From Intestinimonas massiliensis (ex Afouda et al. 2020) (GTDB taxonomy: Bacteria; Bacillota; Clostridia; Oscillospirales; Oscillospiraceae), in the NCBI RefSeq assembly GCF_001244995.1, contig NZ_LN869528.1, positions 136,773 through 200,772 of the forward strand: DNA of 64,000 bases, given 5' to 3'. The notes beneath the pieces are model-generated. The model saw only the letters and a program-made list of their open reading frames with translations, was not told the origin of the DNA and searched no databases. This document shows positions 24,098-32,456 of this stretch, in pieces. A program made the translations under genes and the position numbers. The first letter of the stretch is position 1. Every line of letters starts with the position of its first letter.

Positions 24098-24457
24098 TTA
24101 AACAGTCTCGTCCGGCAGGCTCGCCATGACCTGGTATTCCAGTGCGGCGGCAATTCTTTCATTCGCAGTCGGCTCCGTGCTCGGTGCGTTCGCAGCATCC
24201 TCAAAGGCTTCGATGGCGGCCAGTTTGTCCTGGTCCGTCTCGCAGCTGGAAAAATCGCAGCCAGATTTGCCGTATATCTCTACCATCTGCCCCAATGTGC
24301 CGAAGAACGCGCCGTTGATCTCGCCGCCGGCGCACACCACTTTAATGGATTCGACGCCGGCCACGGGGTAGCGCTGTACCCACTGCTCTGGGGTCAGCAC
24401 CTCTCCAATAGGTGTGATAATAGGGTCGATTTTGTTCCAAATTGCATATCTGCTCAT
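24098..24457 (-). CDS. phage tail-associated small protein
   Basis: A 119-residue protein from ATG 24457 (MSRYAIWNKIDPIITPIGEV). The start pattern SRYAIWNKxDxIxTPxGExxTPEQW recurs in proteins coded next to Gram-positive phage tail fibres. It has two or more Cys (CAGGE, GCDFSSC), no signal peptide and an acidic C-terminus. It may be a tail or receptor-binding accessory; the role is not established. Confidence 0.65.
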   Translation of the reverse strand: MSRYAIWNKIDPIITPIGEVLTPEQWVQRYPVAGVESIKVVCAGGEINGAFFGTLGQMVEIYGKSGCDFSSCETDQDKLAAIEAFEDAANAPSTEPTANERIAAALEYQVMASLPDETV

Positions 24458-24477
24458 TCTCAATACCTCTTTCTGAT

Positions 24478-25599
24478 TTATGCCGCATATGCGTCCACTG
24501 CGGCGCTCGTATTGTACGATTTGGTTCCACACGTTCCGCCGCCGAACAAGGCGTAGCCACCGACCGCCGCCGCGGCCAAGCGCGTTCTGCCGCTGCTCAG
24601 CCCGGTTGGTATGGTTCGGGTCAAATTCTCGTCATAGGCGTTTACGGTATCGACATAGCCCGAGCCCCCTCCGAACAAGGCGTAATCTCCCACAGCCACA
24701 GCCGCCAGATCATACGCTCCATAACTCAGGCTGCCGGGCAGCGTCCGGGTCAGGCCGGCGTCATAGGCGGTCACAGCGGCAGCCCCAGACCCTCCTCCGA
24801 ACAGGGCGTGGCCGCCAACCGCTGTTGCCGCCAGCCTGTATGTTTTTTCGCTCAACGCGTCCGGCGTGTACCTCGTCAGGCTGGCGTCGTAAGCGTTTAC
24901 GGTTGCATACTTGTAAAACGTATCGTCGTTCTTCTCCCAGCAACCCCCTCCGAACAAAGCATAATTGCCGACTGCGGCCGCCGCCAGATCATATCTCGCC
25001 ACGCTCAATGCGCTCGCGGACGACCTCGTCAGGCTGGCGTTATAGGCGTCTACGGTGCCTTTTGCGACAGTGCTGCTAAACTGCCCTCCGCCGAACAAGG
25101 CGTAGCCGCCGACCGCCGCTGCGGCCAACCATCTTCTTTCTATGGATAGCCCTGACGGCGCGGACCGGGTGAGGCTTGCGTCATAGGCGTCTACAGCCGT
25201 ACTTGGGCCAACGGGGCCATGCCCGCCGCCGAACAGGGCGTAGCCGCCGACCGCCGCCGCGGCTAGGCCGTATCTTGCCTCGCTCAAGGCTGCGGGACGT
25301 GTCCGGGTCAGGCTTCTGTCGTAGGCGGTTACGGTTCCGTTGGAGCTGCTTCCGGTCAGTAGCCCACCGCCGAACAGGGCGTGGCTTCCGGTCGATGCCG
25401 CAGCCAGGCTCTCGCTGGCATTGAGCAGCGAGTCCACCGTACCGTAATATTCAAGTCCATCGCTCCAACACGGTCTCGCCACGCCGCCAACGCCGATGTA
25501 TGCTTTCTTGATCTTGCGGGCCTTGCCCCCGATGCCGATATAGCCCTTCTTGATCTTCCGGGCTATACCACCTACGCCGACATAAGCCTTTTTCGCCAT
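24478..25599 (-). CDS. tail fibre protein with predicted seven-bladed propeller
   Basis: A 373-residue protein. The first 45 residues hold three GxGGxAR repeats (YVGVGGIARKIKKGYIGIGG). The remainder contains seven copies of a repeat of roughly 41-51 residues, each ending LAAAAVGGYALFGGG or a variant, with AYDxSLTR near the middle. Seven such units and a closing N/C strand (SAAVDAYAA) predict a seven-bladed beta-propeller of Kelch type. In the fibre region this suggests a receptor-binding tip. No chaperone gene is evident nearby. Confidence 0.75.
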   Translation of the reverse strand: MAKKAYVGVGGIARKIKKGYIGIGGKARKIKKAYIGVGGVARPCWSDGLEYYGTVDSLLNASESLAAASTGSHALFGGGLLTGSSSNGTVTAYDRSLTRTRPAALSEARYGLAAAAVGGYALFGGGHGPVGPSTAVDAYDASLTRSAPSGLSIERRWLAAAAVGGYALFGGGQFSSTVAKGTVDAYNASLTRSSASALSVARYDLAAAAVGNYALFGGGCWEKNDDTFYKYATVNAYDASLTRYTPDALSEKTYRLAATAVGGHALFGGGSGAAAVTAYDAGLTRTLPGSLSYGAYDLAAVAVGDYALFGGGSGYVDTVNAYDENLTRTIPTGLSSGRTRLAAAAVGGYALFGGGTCGTKSYNTSAAVDAYAA

Positions 25600-25610
25600 C
25601 TCAGCTCACC

Positions 25611-25943
25611 TCACTCATAAACGAAATAGATGCACCCGCTGGTGAGGGCGCTGGAGCCTGCCGTCAGATCGGTCGTTCCCGCCGCGATGCCCCTGGCCAT
25701 ATAGGTCCCGTAGCTGGTGTTGGAGCTACTGACCTTGGTGGTGCGGTTGTTTATGGCGCTCATCAGCGATGACAGTGCCGTGTAACCCGTGCCGCCCCGC
25801 GATGCGGGGAGCGTCCCGCTGGTAATATCCGATGCGCTGTGGCTGTGTACTGCGGCCGCCTTCCCGGCCAGCAACGCCTTGAGCTGCGTCCACAGGTATT
25901 GCAGGCCGTTTTTCCCGAGCAGCTTATCGGTTGTTCCCGCCAT
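25611..25943 (-). CDS. short tail fibre protein
   Basis: A 110-residue protein with the tail-fibre motif SASDITSGTLPASRGGTGYT and an end (TTDLTAGSSALTSGCIYFVYE) nearly identical to the ending of the fibre at 27550. The N-terminus (GTTDKLLGKNGLQYLWTQLK) matches that of the fibre at 25959. It looks like a mosaic of the two. Confidence 0.75.
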   Translation of the reverse strand: MAGTTDKLLGKNGLQYLWTQLKALLAGKAAAVHSHSASDITSGTLPASRGGTGYTALSSLMSAINNRTTKVSSSNTSYGTYMARGIAAGTTDLTAGSSALTSGCIYFVYE

Positions 25944-25958
25944 AGTGATTCCCCCTTA

Positions 25959-26945
25959 TCAGCTTGCGAGGATCGCATCGATCTCCGCATTGGTCACAAA
26001 CTCCAGCGTAAAGCTCTGTCCCAGTGGGTCCCATGCGCGGCCAGTCCAGCCGTAGTTCATGTTGTCCTCCGCCACGTCCCACACGTCGCCAACGGTGTTG
26101 CCGCTGCCCGGCAGATCTGCATAGGAAGCCACGCTGCCTTTGTATCGGTAGACGCTGGCGAGATCGCTTTTGAGGGCATAGCTGCCTGCGTCCGACAGGG
26201 CAGCCACCGTGGTTGGGACGGTAATGTTCACTGCCTTGCCGGAGACGGTCTGAGCCGCACCATTGACCTTGATGGCTTCAATCACGTTGGCCTGTGCGCC
26301 GGCGGGTGCGTGGGCCGCCTGGCTGTGGGTGTAGGCGGCGTCATAGTGAGATTTCAGCGTGTCCGTCAGGTCATTGGTCACCGTCGGGATTGCTGGCTTG
26401 CCGGAAAGGTCACTGTAGTTTCCGGTAAAGGCCACTGGTTTCAGGTCCGCAAAAAACTTTGCGATCTTGCCCAGGATGACCGTCAGCGCCTCGCCTGTGG
26501 CGATGTTCACCCGGGAGGAAGCAGTTGTGAAGGCGGGCTTGATGTTGGTGCCGTCCGCCTTTCCGTAATGGCTGGGCGCCTGTCCGCCGAGCTGGGCGGC
26601 ATTGTCCACCACTCCATCGTTGTCTGCGTCATAGGCGGCCTTCATCATATCGCCGTAGCCCAGCGCGCCCATGTTGTCGCTCAGGGCCTTGATCTTCCCA
26701 TCCAGGACCTTGCCCTGGTTGGCGGACAAAGCATTCGCCGTGCTGGCGGAAGTCAGACTGTCCTCCACGGTAGTCTTGTTGGCCCCTTCCGCGATCCCGG
26801 CCAGCTTGGCCTTCTCCGTGTTGGTGTAGTCGTTGGCGGACAAGCCCTTGCCGTCCACCTTGTCCACCTTACCGGCCAACTTCACCTTGAGATTCTGCCA
26901 GAAGTACAGCAGCCCGTTCTGGCCCACTGCTTTTTCCGTTGCCAT
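25959..26945 (-). CDS. tail fibre protein
   Basis: A 328-residue fibre. The N-terminus VGQNGLLYFWQNLKVKLAGK probably attaches to the baseplate. The rest is low-complexity, Ala/Asp/Lys-rich with repeated YDAAYTHSQAAHAP-like and AALSDAGSYALKSDLASVY segments, and the end resembles other Firmicute phage fibres (WTGRAWDPLGQSFTLEFVTN). It is one of at least four fibre-type genes here; host adsorption is the likely role. Confidence 0.8.
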   Translation of the reverse strand: MATEKAVGQNGLLYFWQNLKVKLAGKVDKVDGKGLSANDYTNTEKAKLAGIAEGANKTTVEDSLTSASTANALSANQGKVLDGKIKALSDNMGALGYGDMMKAAYDADNDGVVDNAAQLGGQAPSHYGKADGTNIKPAFTTASSRVNIATGEALTVILGKIAKFFADLKPVAFTGNYSDLSGKPAIPTVTNDLTDTLKSHYDAAYTHSQAAHAPAGAQANVIEAIKVNGAAQTVSGKAVNITVPTTVAALSDAGSYALKSDLASVYRYKGSVASYADLPGSGNTVGDVWDVAEDNMNYGWTGRAWDPLGQSFTLEFVTNAEIDAILAS

Positions 26946-26957
26946 GCTGATCCCCTC

Positions 26958-27221
26958 CTAAGTCTCCAGTATTTTTTGGATCTCCAGATTGCTGAGAAAA
27001 CCGCCGCTCTCCAGCTTTCCCTCCAGCGTTTCCTTCAGTGAGGCAATGGCGGCAATTGGATGCTGCTCGGGCGCGTCCCGGTTTTTCAGCTTTGCGTGGT
27101 CTTGCTCGGACGGGACCTGAACCACATCGCGCAGCGCGGCGCCGAGTTCTGTGTCGCCCGAGCCTTTCATTTCCACGGGAAAGGCTTGACTGATGTCCTG
27201 AAACGCGATGTCGATTTTCAT
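26958..27221 (-). CDS. hypothetical baseplate-region protein
   Basis: An 87-residue protein from ATG 27221, overlapping the upstream gene by 4 nt (ATGA-type coupling). Sequence: MKIDIAFQDISQAFPVEMKG start, then DVVQVPSEQDH and a helical end (LSNLEIQKILET). No family is recognised. The tight overlaps place it in the fibre/baseplate operon. Confidence 0.6.
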   Translation of the reverse strand: MKIDIAFQDISQAFPVEMKGSGDTELGAALRDVVQVPSEQDHAKLKNRDAPEQHPIAAIASLKETLEGKLESGGFLSNLEIQKILET

Positions 27222-27538
27222 GGCAGCCTCCCGTCCTTCAGGATGCGGCCAACGGGTGTCCGGAAGATCTCGCTCGCCATGGACACTGCGCCGCACCGCA
27301 CCCGGAGTTGGATCTCAACGTCCTGGCTGCTGTCCAGTTTCAGGGTGTCCTCCTCGGATAGCGTCAGGCTCAGATCGTTTTCCGTGGCCACGCAGTCCGT
27401 AAGTGCTTTCTCCAGCACCACCTGGGTCTGCACTCCGTACCGGGGCTCCCGCTGCGCAAACGCGATGCTGCATGTGTCGATCTTCTCACATGCAAAGGGC
27501 AACGTAAAAATGAGTGTCGGCGTTGTTCCTCTGTACAT
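27218..27538 (-). CDS. baseplate/fibre-associated protein, BppU-like
   Basis: A 106-residue beta-rich protein (MYRGTTPTLIFTLPFACEKI). The early RGxTPT.xF.LP pattern and the later SLTLSEEDTLKL, VEIQLRVRC resemble the N-terminal domain of upper-baseplate or fibre-attachment proteins. The assignment is tentative. It overlaps the next gene by 4 nt. Confidence 0.5.
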   Translation of the reverse strand: MYRGTTPTLIFTLPFACEKIDTCSIAFAQREPRYGVQTQVVLEKALTDCVATENDLSLTLSEEDTLKLDSSQDVEIQLRVRCGAVSMASEIFRTPVGRILKDGRLP

Positions 27539-27549
27539 CCGTATCGCCC

Positions 27550-28236
27550 CTATTCGTACACAAAATGCAGCGTCCCTGTCGCCAGGGCGGAGCTCCCCGC
27601 CGTCAGGTCCTCGGTGCCATAGCTGTAGGCTGGCGCCGCTCCCAGATTGGTACGGGCCGCCGCCGCGGTAGTCGCCCCTGTGCCGCCCCTGGTCACCGGC
27701 ACCGTGGGCAGTCGGGCCGCATCCAGCGTCCCGCTGTTGATGTCCCCGGCCCCATGCTTATGGGCCGAAGCAGCCGCCCCTATGGCCGCCGGCGTGATGG
27801 GATCGGACCCGCTGCTGCCGTGTGTGGATGCGTGGGCGGAAGGCGTAAAAGAGGACGGCTTTCCGGTGATGGTGCTCCAGGCGTGACTGTGGGCGGCCGC
27901 CGCGTAAATCGGGTCAAAATAGGTCTTCAGCACGGCCTTGATCCGGCTCCACAGCACCCGCTTGGTCTTGCCGCCGTCCGCGCTGTCCACCAGCGGGAGG
28001 CTGTCCCCATCCGCCGGCGTGGCCTTGGCCGCATTGTCCCTCAGCGGGGGCTCGTAGTCCAGGTCCGGCAACTGTTCCGCCGGAATCGTTCCGTCCTCCC
28101 CGAGAGAGGCTTTCCCATCCTCCAGCGCCTTCAGCGCGGCGTCAATGGCGTCCATGTTGGGATTCATTGCCTGGGACGGATCGGCGTAGTCCGCGTCCTC
28201 ATATTTCTTCAGTTTATAATTGGTCGTTTCTTTCAT
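27550..28236 (-). CDS. tail fibre protein
   Basis: A 228-residue fibre. The N-terminus TTNYKLKKYEDADYADPSQA (NYxLxKxxxxD) is the usual baseplate-anchoring start of Firmicute fibres. Collagen/fibre-type motifs SAHASTHGSSGSDPITPAAIG and RGGTGATTAAAARTNLGAAP follow. It shares its last 20 residues with the short fibre at 25611. It overlaps the upstream DUF2313 gene by 4 nt. Confidence 0.85.
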   Translation of the reverse strand: MKETTNYKLKKYEDADYADPSQAMNPNMDAIDAALKALEDGKASLGEDGTIPAEQLPDLDYEPPLRDNAAKATPADGDSLPLVDSADGGKTKRVLWSRIKAVLKTYFDPIYAAAAHSHAWSTITGKPSSFTPSAHASTHGSSGSDPITPAAIGAAASAHKHGAGDINSGTLDAARLPTVPVTRGGTGATTAAAARTNLGAAPAYSYGTEDLTAGSSALATGTLHFVYE

Positions 28237-28775
28237 GAGATGGTCCCCCCTCGCACGTCGGCCCAGGTGCGGCTTTTTAGCCGGCTCCAGGTGTAGCCCT
28301 TCACATCGCCCCAGGTCCGATAGATGATGACGTAATCGTAAGCCAGATGGGCCGGCTTGATTTCTTCAATGGCGGCGGTCAGGTCGTCCAGGTTGGGCGG
28401 GATGCCCAGCGTTCCGGTAAATTTGATCTCGAAACGGTACTCCGCCGGGTATTCCAGCACATCCACCGCCCCGTTGGAGAAGCTCTCCGCCACGTTCTGG
28501 ATCATGGCCACGGTGGTAGTTCCCTGCCCCCTCAGCTTGGACAGGATGCGGGTGCGGCGGTACTCATCCGGCCGTTCCAGGTCTGTCTCCAGCCCCAGGG
28601 ATTTCTCCCAATAGGCCAGGCCCCAGGTTGCCTTGGAGACGTCAAGCTGGTCGATCAGCCCGCCCTCCGCCGTCCACAGCGCCTGCGTCTGCCGGTCCAG
28701 CGCACCCTGAAGGGCCGACACCTGGGGGCTCCCGGCGTAAAAGTCCGGCAGATAGGCGATCAGCTCCCGGCTCAT
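28233..28775 (-). CDS. baseplate protein, YmfQ/DUF2313 family (XkdT neighbour)
   Basis: A 180-residue protein with the DUF2313 layout: LIAYLPDFYAGSPQV start, LDVSKATWGLAYWEKSLGL, then YRRTRILSKLRGQGTTT and EIKPAHLAYDY near the end. It corresponds to XkdU/YmfQ of contractile-tail phages, a small baseplate wedge component. It overlaps baseplate J by 4 nt. Confidence 0.85.
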   Translation of the reverse strand: MSRELIAYLPDFYAGSPQVSALQGALDRQTQALWTAEGGLIDQLDVSKATWGLAYWEKSLGLETDLERPDEYRRTRILSKLRGQGTTTVAMIQNVAESFSNGAVDVLEYPAEYRFEIKFTGTLGIPPNLDDLTAAIEEIKPAHLAYDYVIIYRTWGDVKGYTWSRLKSRTWADVRGGTIS

Positions 28776-29815
28776 GTCAGGGTCACCTCCCCCAATGCCG
28801 GCACCTGCTCGGCCCCGATGCTCACGTTCCCGGTCCCGCCGTTCAGGGTCAGGCTGGTAAAGTCCAGCACACCGGGAAGGCTCAAGAGAAGGTAAGCCAC
28901 CTGGTTATACCGCAGGATGCTGGTCCGGAAGGCCAGCGTCTTGAGATAGGCGTCCAGCTCGGATGCAAAGACCGCCTTTACCTCTGGCAGGGTCGTACTG
29001 CCGTCCAGGGTGAGCTTGGCGGCGACGTGGATGGGCAGGCTTTGGGCGGCGGCCACCGTGACGGTGGCCCCAATGGGCCGTTCCTCTTCGATGTGGGCCG
29101 CCGCAGCCGCTACGATCTCCGAGGAGGCGGGCTCCATGTCGGCGTCCACCAGCACCACCTTCACCGTGCCCGCCCCATTCCAGAGCGGGAAGATCTTCGC
29201 GCCGCCCACGCCCGCCACCTCCATGGCCCACTGCTCATAGTGATAGGCATTGCCGGAGGTGGCCTGACGGCTGCGGAAGTCCCGGATGCGCTCGTACAGC
29301 GCCGCGTCGCTCTCCTGGTCCGTGCCGCCGGTGGCGGAAGCGTTGGTCCAGGCGGACAGAGCCGTCATAGTCGTCACCATCCGGGTGATGGCTCCGGCCT
29401 CCACGTTGTACGCGCTTCCGATCTCTGTGGCCTCCGCCGTGCCCGTGTCGCTCCCGCCGGTGAGCAGGACGTCCTCCAGCAGGGCAAATTCCAGCCCCTC
29501 CAGGGTGAGAAAAACCGTCCCCGCCGGTATCGTGGACCCTGCCGTGCCGGTCAGGGTCATGGTGCAGCGGGCCCTGGTGCCTGGCTTTCGCGTGATGCCG
29601 TATTTGGCCCCCTCCAGATCCAGATACCCGCCGGCGCTTTCATCCGGGAAGGCGATGGAGATCACCGCGTTCATGGCCTGGTAGACCTTCCAGATCTCCA
29701 CCGCCGCCGGGCCCGCCATGGAGTCCAGAAAGCTCCCCTCCCGGGTCTCCAGGCTGTCTCCCGCCTCGGCCAAGATGGCCGCCTTGATGCTCTCAGGTGT
29801 GATCGACTCAAACAA
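28772..29815 (-). CDS. baseplate assembly protein J (gp47/XkdT-like)
   Basis: A 347-residue wedge protein. Family marks are MAGPAAVEIWKVYQAMNAVI, the GxxLDLEGAKYGITR block (GGYLDLEGAKYGITRKPG), and NAYHYEQWAMEVAGVGGAKIF. Baseplate J links the tail tube hub to fibre-bearing proteins in contractile tails. It overlaps the DUF2634 gene by 8 nt. Confidence 0.92.
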   Translation of the reverse strand: MFESITPESIKAAILAEAGDSLETREGSFLDSMAGPAAVEIWKVYQAMNAVISIAFPDESAGGYLDLEGAKYGITRKPGTRARCTMTLTGTAGSTIPAGTVFLTLEGLEFALLEDVLLTGGSDTGTAEATEIGSAYNVEAGAITRMVTTMTALSAWTNASATGGTDQESDAALYERIRDFRSRQATSGNAYHYEQWAMEVAGVGGAKIFPLWNGAGTVKVVLVDADMEPASSEIVAAAAAHIEEERPIGATVTVAAAQSLPIHVAAKLTLDGSTTLPEVKAVFASELDAYLKTLAFRTSILRYNQVAYLLLSLPGVLDFTSLTLNGGTGNVSIGAEQVPALGEVTLT

Positions 29816-30236
29816 CTGCGCTCACCTCTCTCGTGCCGTATACCGTGCGGACCGTGCAGGCGATGGACAGTGCGCCGTCGGCAAAATCCACCGTGACCGC
29901 ATCCACGCCGCTGATGTATGGATTGATCTCCAGCGCCTCCCGCACATAGCGCTGGGCCTCCGCCTGCTTCAGAGCCTCGGTGTAGGGCTGGCCGATCAGG
30001 TTCTCCAGCTCCGTTCCAAAGGCCCAGGAGTAGATCTCATGCCGGAACCGCGGGGTGTGCAGGGCCAGCCAGGCCCACACCGCCACCGCCTTGGCCCCCT
30101 CTACCGTCACCGGCTCCCCCTGCCGGAATACCGGTAGGTTTCGCTCATAGTCCCATTGGACCTCCCGGCACAGCGGCAGCTCCGTCTCCACCGGGGCCGC
30201 CTCCGGCTGCACCACCGGAAAAAGCTCCCGGCTCAT
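29808..30236 (-). CDS. baseplate protein, DUF2634 (XkdS-like, gp25-related)
   Basis: A 142-residue protein with RFRHEIYSWAFGTELENLIGQPYTE in the middle, typical of DUF2634/XkdS. VQWDYERNLPVFRQGEPVTV is the conserved N-terminal block. It is a lysozyme-like gp25-family wedge component. It lies between the DUF2577 and baseplate J genes, the standard PBSX order. Confidence 0.85.
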   Translation of the reverse strand: MSRELFPVVQPEAAPVETELPLCREVQWDYERNLPVFRQGEPVTVEGAKAVAVWAWLALHTPRFRHEIYSWAFGTELENLIGQPYTEALKQAEAQRYVREALEINPYISGVDAVTVDFADGALSIACTVRTVYGTREVSAVV

Positions 30237-30511
30237 ACGCTCACCGCCTTACATAGGATGATATAGCGCTGCGCCTCCTCGATGGGGAGCAGCACCACCA
30301 GGTCCCCCGCCCCCAGGCCATAGGGCAGCAACTCCGGCGCGGCCAGCAGGTCCTCCCGCTCCTGTGTGGTTCCTTCGGCCACCACCCGGCAAGGCTGTTC
30401 GGGGGCCTCCCGGCTGGGCCAGGAGCTCACCGTTCCAAGGCAGAGCCCTCCGGCCCCGCCGCCGTCTCCCTGCAAAGCCTTTGCCAGTTCCATGTATGGA
30501 TTCCCTTCCAT
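30233..30511 (-). CDS. baseplate-region protein, DUF2577 (XkdR-like)
   Basis: About 92 residues from ATG 30511 (MEGNPYMELAKALQGDGGGA). The NPYxxLxKxL start and GLGAGDLVVLLPIEEAQRYIIL end fit DUF2577. GAGG lies 5 nt before this ATG; the longer frame from 30568 has its own weaker site and cannot be ruled out. It overlaps the DUF2634 gene by 4 nt. It probably contributes to the hub or spike assembly. Confidence 0.7.
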   Translation of the reverse strand: MEGNPYMELAKALQGDGGGAGGLCLGTVSSWPSREAPEQPCRVVAEGTTQEREDLLAAPELLPYGLGAGDLVVLLPIEEAQRYIILCKAVSV

Positions 30512-30622
30512 ATCGTCCTCACAAACTCCATTCCGCTTCGCCCGCTCATTTGCGGGCGTCCGCTCCATTTCGTTGTTCGTCCTCTCCCCCGAAAGCCGAT
30601 CCGCGGCTTCCCGGGGCGCCCC

Positions 30623-31627
30623 CTAAGCATCCGGCAGTTTCCCTGCCTCCCGCTCGTCCATGAGGCTGCGGAAATTAAGCACTAATTTTGTGGTGTACGT
30701 CCCACCCTTCCAGATGTGGGTGTCGCTGTCGATCCAGCACAGGCCGTACAGCCCTGTCACCGGCTCCTGAAGCACCACGCAGCTCCCGGCGATCAGGGCC
30801 GGATTGCCCCGCACCTGCACCGTGATCTTCTGCTCCGGGGCGTTGTCCTCCAGCAGCTTCCTCGCCTCGGCACTGGCGTCCTTTCCGCGGCTCTCCGTGA
30901 TGGTGCTCTGAAACACCCCGTACCGGGTGACCGAGGCCCCGTCCTGGATCGGGCCTCCCCTGGCCGTGCCGTTCTTGTCCAGGATCTGCACCCGGTTGAC
31001 CAGGCGTTCGATGCTGTCCGTGGCGGTCAGGCGGATGAGGTTGGCTCCGGGCCGGATCACCAGGGTCTCATCCCCCTGCTTTTTCTCAATGGCCTCCAGG
31101 GCCTCGCCCCGGAACCGTACCAGATACCGGCCCCCGGTGGCGGCGGCGGCCAGGGTGTAGGCCGTCTGGATGATCTGGTAGAGGCTCACGCCGGGGAAGT
31201 TCCGGCTGATTGCCTGCCCCGTCTGGGCCAGGCGGCCTACCGCGATCCCGAAGTCGGCCGCGACCCGCTTTGTAATGGCCTCCGGGGTCTGGTTGCGGAA
31301 TTTGTAAGACGCCTGATTCCGCTTGAGGAACAGCCCCCGGTCCGCGCAGGAGATCTCCACGGTGTTGGACAGGGTGTCCCGCTGCCGGGAGAAGACAAAG
31401 CCGTCAAAGAGCGGCTCACCGCCCCGATAAAACTGGACCCGGCTGCCCGGCGGGCAGTCTAGGGCAGGCAGCCGCCCGTCCTCGCTGCTGCACGGCAGCG
31501 GAAAATCCAGCGTCCGGGCCGCCTGGTCATAGCTGCCGCCCCAGGTGAAGCTCTGGCACAGCGCCGTAGCCCCCCGCGTCCCGCCCCCCGGCGGCGTCAG
31601 CAGCAGTCTCAGGTCCTCACTGGCCAC
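30623..31627 (-). CDS. tail hub protein, XkdQ/YqbQ-like (late control D type)
   Basis: A 334-residue protein with repeated beta-structured Ig/OB-like segments and the family motif VEISCADRGLFLKRNQASYK. SKGKDASAEARKLLEDNAPEQ and GLYGLCWIDSDTHIWKGGTY near the end match XkdQ-like hub proteins that form the baseplate centre. It overlaps the LysM protein by 11 nt. Confidence 0.8.
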   Translation of the reverse strand: MASEDLRLLLTPPGGGTRGATALCQSFTWGGSYDQAARTLDFPLPCSSEDGRLPALDCPPGSRVQFYRGGEPLFDGFVFSRQRDTLSNTVEISCADRGLFLKRNQASYKFRNQTPEAITKRVAADFGIAVGRLAQTGQAISRNFPGVSLYQIIQTAYTLAAAATGGRYLVRFRGEALEAIEKKQGDETLVIRPGANLIRLTATDSIERLVNRVQILDKNGTARGGPIQDGASVTRYGVFQSTITESRGKDASAEARKLLEDNAPEQKITVQVRGNPALIAGSCVVLQEPVTGLYGLCWIDSDTHIWKGGTYTTKLVLNFRSLMDEREAGKLPDA

Positions 31628-32453
31628 CGAGTATCCCTCCCCCGTTCAGGTGGGACTTCGCGGAATCGAACGCCTTCTTGAAGTCCGAGTGATTGGCGAC
31701 CTGCACCGCGTCCTCCTTGGAAAGCTGCACCCTCCACCGCCGGTCGTTATCGTCGTAGCGGGTCTTGGTCGCCGTGGCTGCCTGCCGGGACCGGGACGGC
31801 GCGGCCGCCGCCGGCAGCTCCTCCCGGGCGGGCAGCCGCAGCACCTGGCCCGGATGGATGAGGTCCGGGTTGGCGATGCCGTTGGCCGCCGCCAGCCGGC
31901 CGTAGAGGGAAAAGTCCCCGTAAAACCGCCGGCAGATGGCGCCCAGGGTGTCCCCCGCCTGTACCGTGTAGGTGTCCGACCGCTCCGGCTCCGCCTCGGC
32001 GCTCCGGTTGGCGTTCCCAGTCTGGCTGGATTGCACCGTGTCCGCCTCCAGCGCCCGATAGCCCCGCAGGGGTATGGTGCAGTACAGGTCTCCCGTGCCG
32101 TCCTGCTCCCGGTAGCGGATGGGGTCCAGGAGCACCGCCGCGTTGACCGGCGTTCCGGACACCACGAAGCGGAGCACCGTCCCCGCGTCGCTCCACTTCT
32201 CCAGCTGCTCCAGATAGACCCATGGATTGGTTCCCGCCCCCGGCTGGAGGAAGGGATAGGCCTGGGCCGGAAGCAGGCACTCCAGCTCGGTGTCCAGCAG
32301 CACCGGCAGGCCGGGCAGATTCACGTCCCCCACCTGTTGCATGGAGATGCTGTTGGCCTTCCGGCCGTGCTCGATGTCATAGCCCTTTGGCGTCACCGGC
32401 AGCACCAGCTCCCGGCCCGTCTCCGTGTCCTTGAAAATGAATTGACGTGGCAT
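31617..32453 (-). CDS. LysM-domain tail protein (XkdP-like)
   Basis: A 278-residue protein. An N-terminal beta domain (MPRQFIFKDTETGRELVLPV) is followed by a LysM peptidoglycan-binding domain, YTVQAGDTLGAICRRFYGDF...NPDLIHPGQVLRLP, at about residues 165-210. A basic C-terminus with WRVQLSKEDAVQ follows. XkdP-like proteins connect tail tube to baseplate and may aid wall penetration. It lies right after the tape measure gene. Confidence 0.87.
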   Translation of the reverse strand: MPRQFIFKDTETGRELVLPVTPKGYDIEHGRKANSISMQQVGDVNLPGLPVLLDTELECLLPAQAYPFLQPGAGTNPWVYLEQLEKWSDAGTVLRFVVSGTPVNAAVLLDPIRYREQDGTGDLYCTIPLRGYRALEADTVQSSQTGNANRSAEAEPERSDTYTVQAGDTLGAICRRFYGDFSLYGRLAAANGIANPDLIHPGQVLRLPAREELPAAAAPSRSRQAATATKTRYDDNDRRWRVQLSKEDAVQVANHSDFKKAFDSAKSHLNGGGILGGQ

Positions 32454-32456
32454 AGC

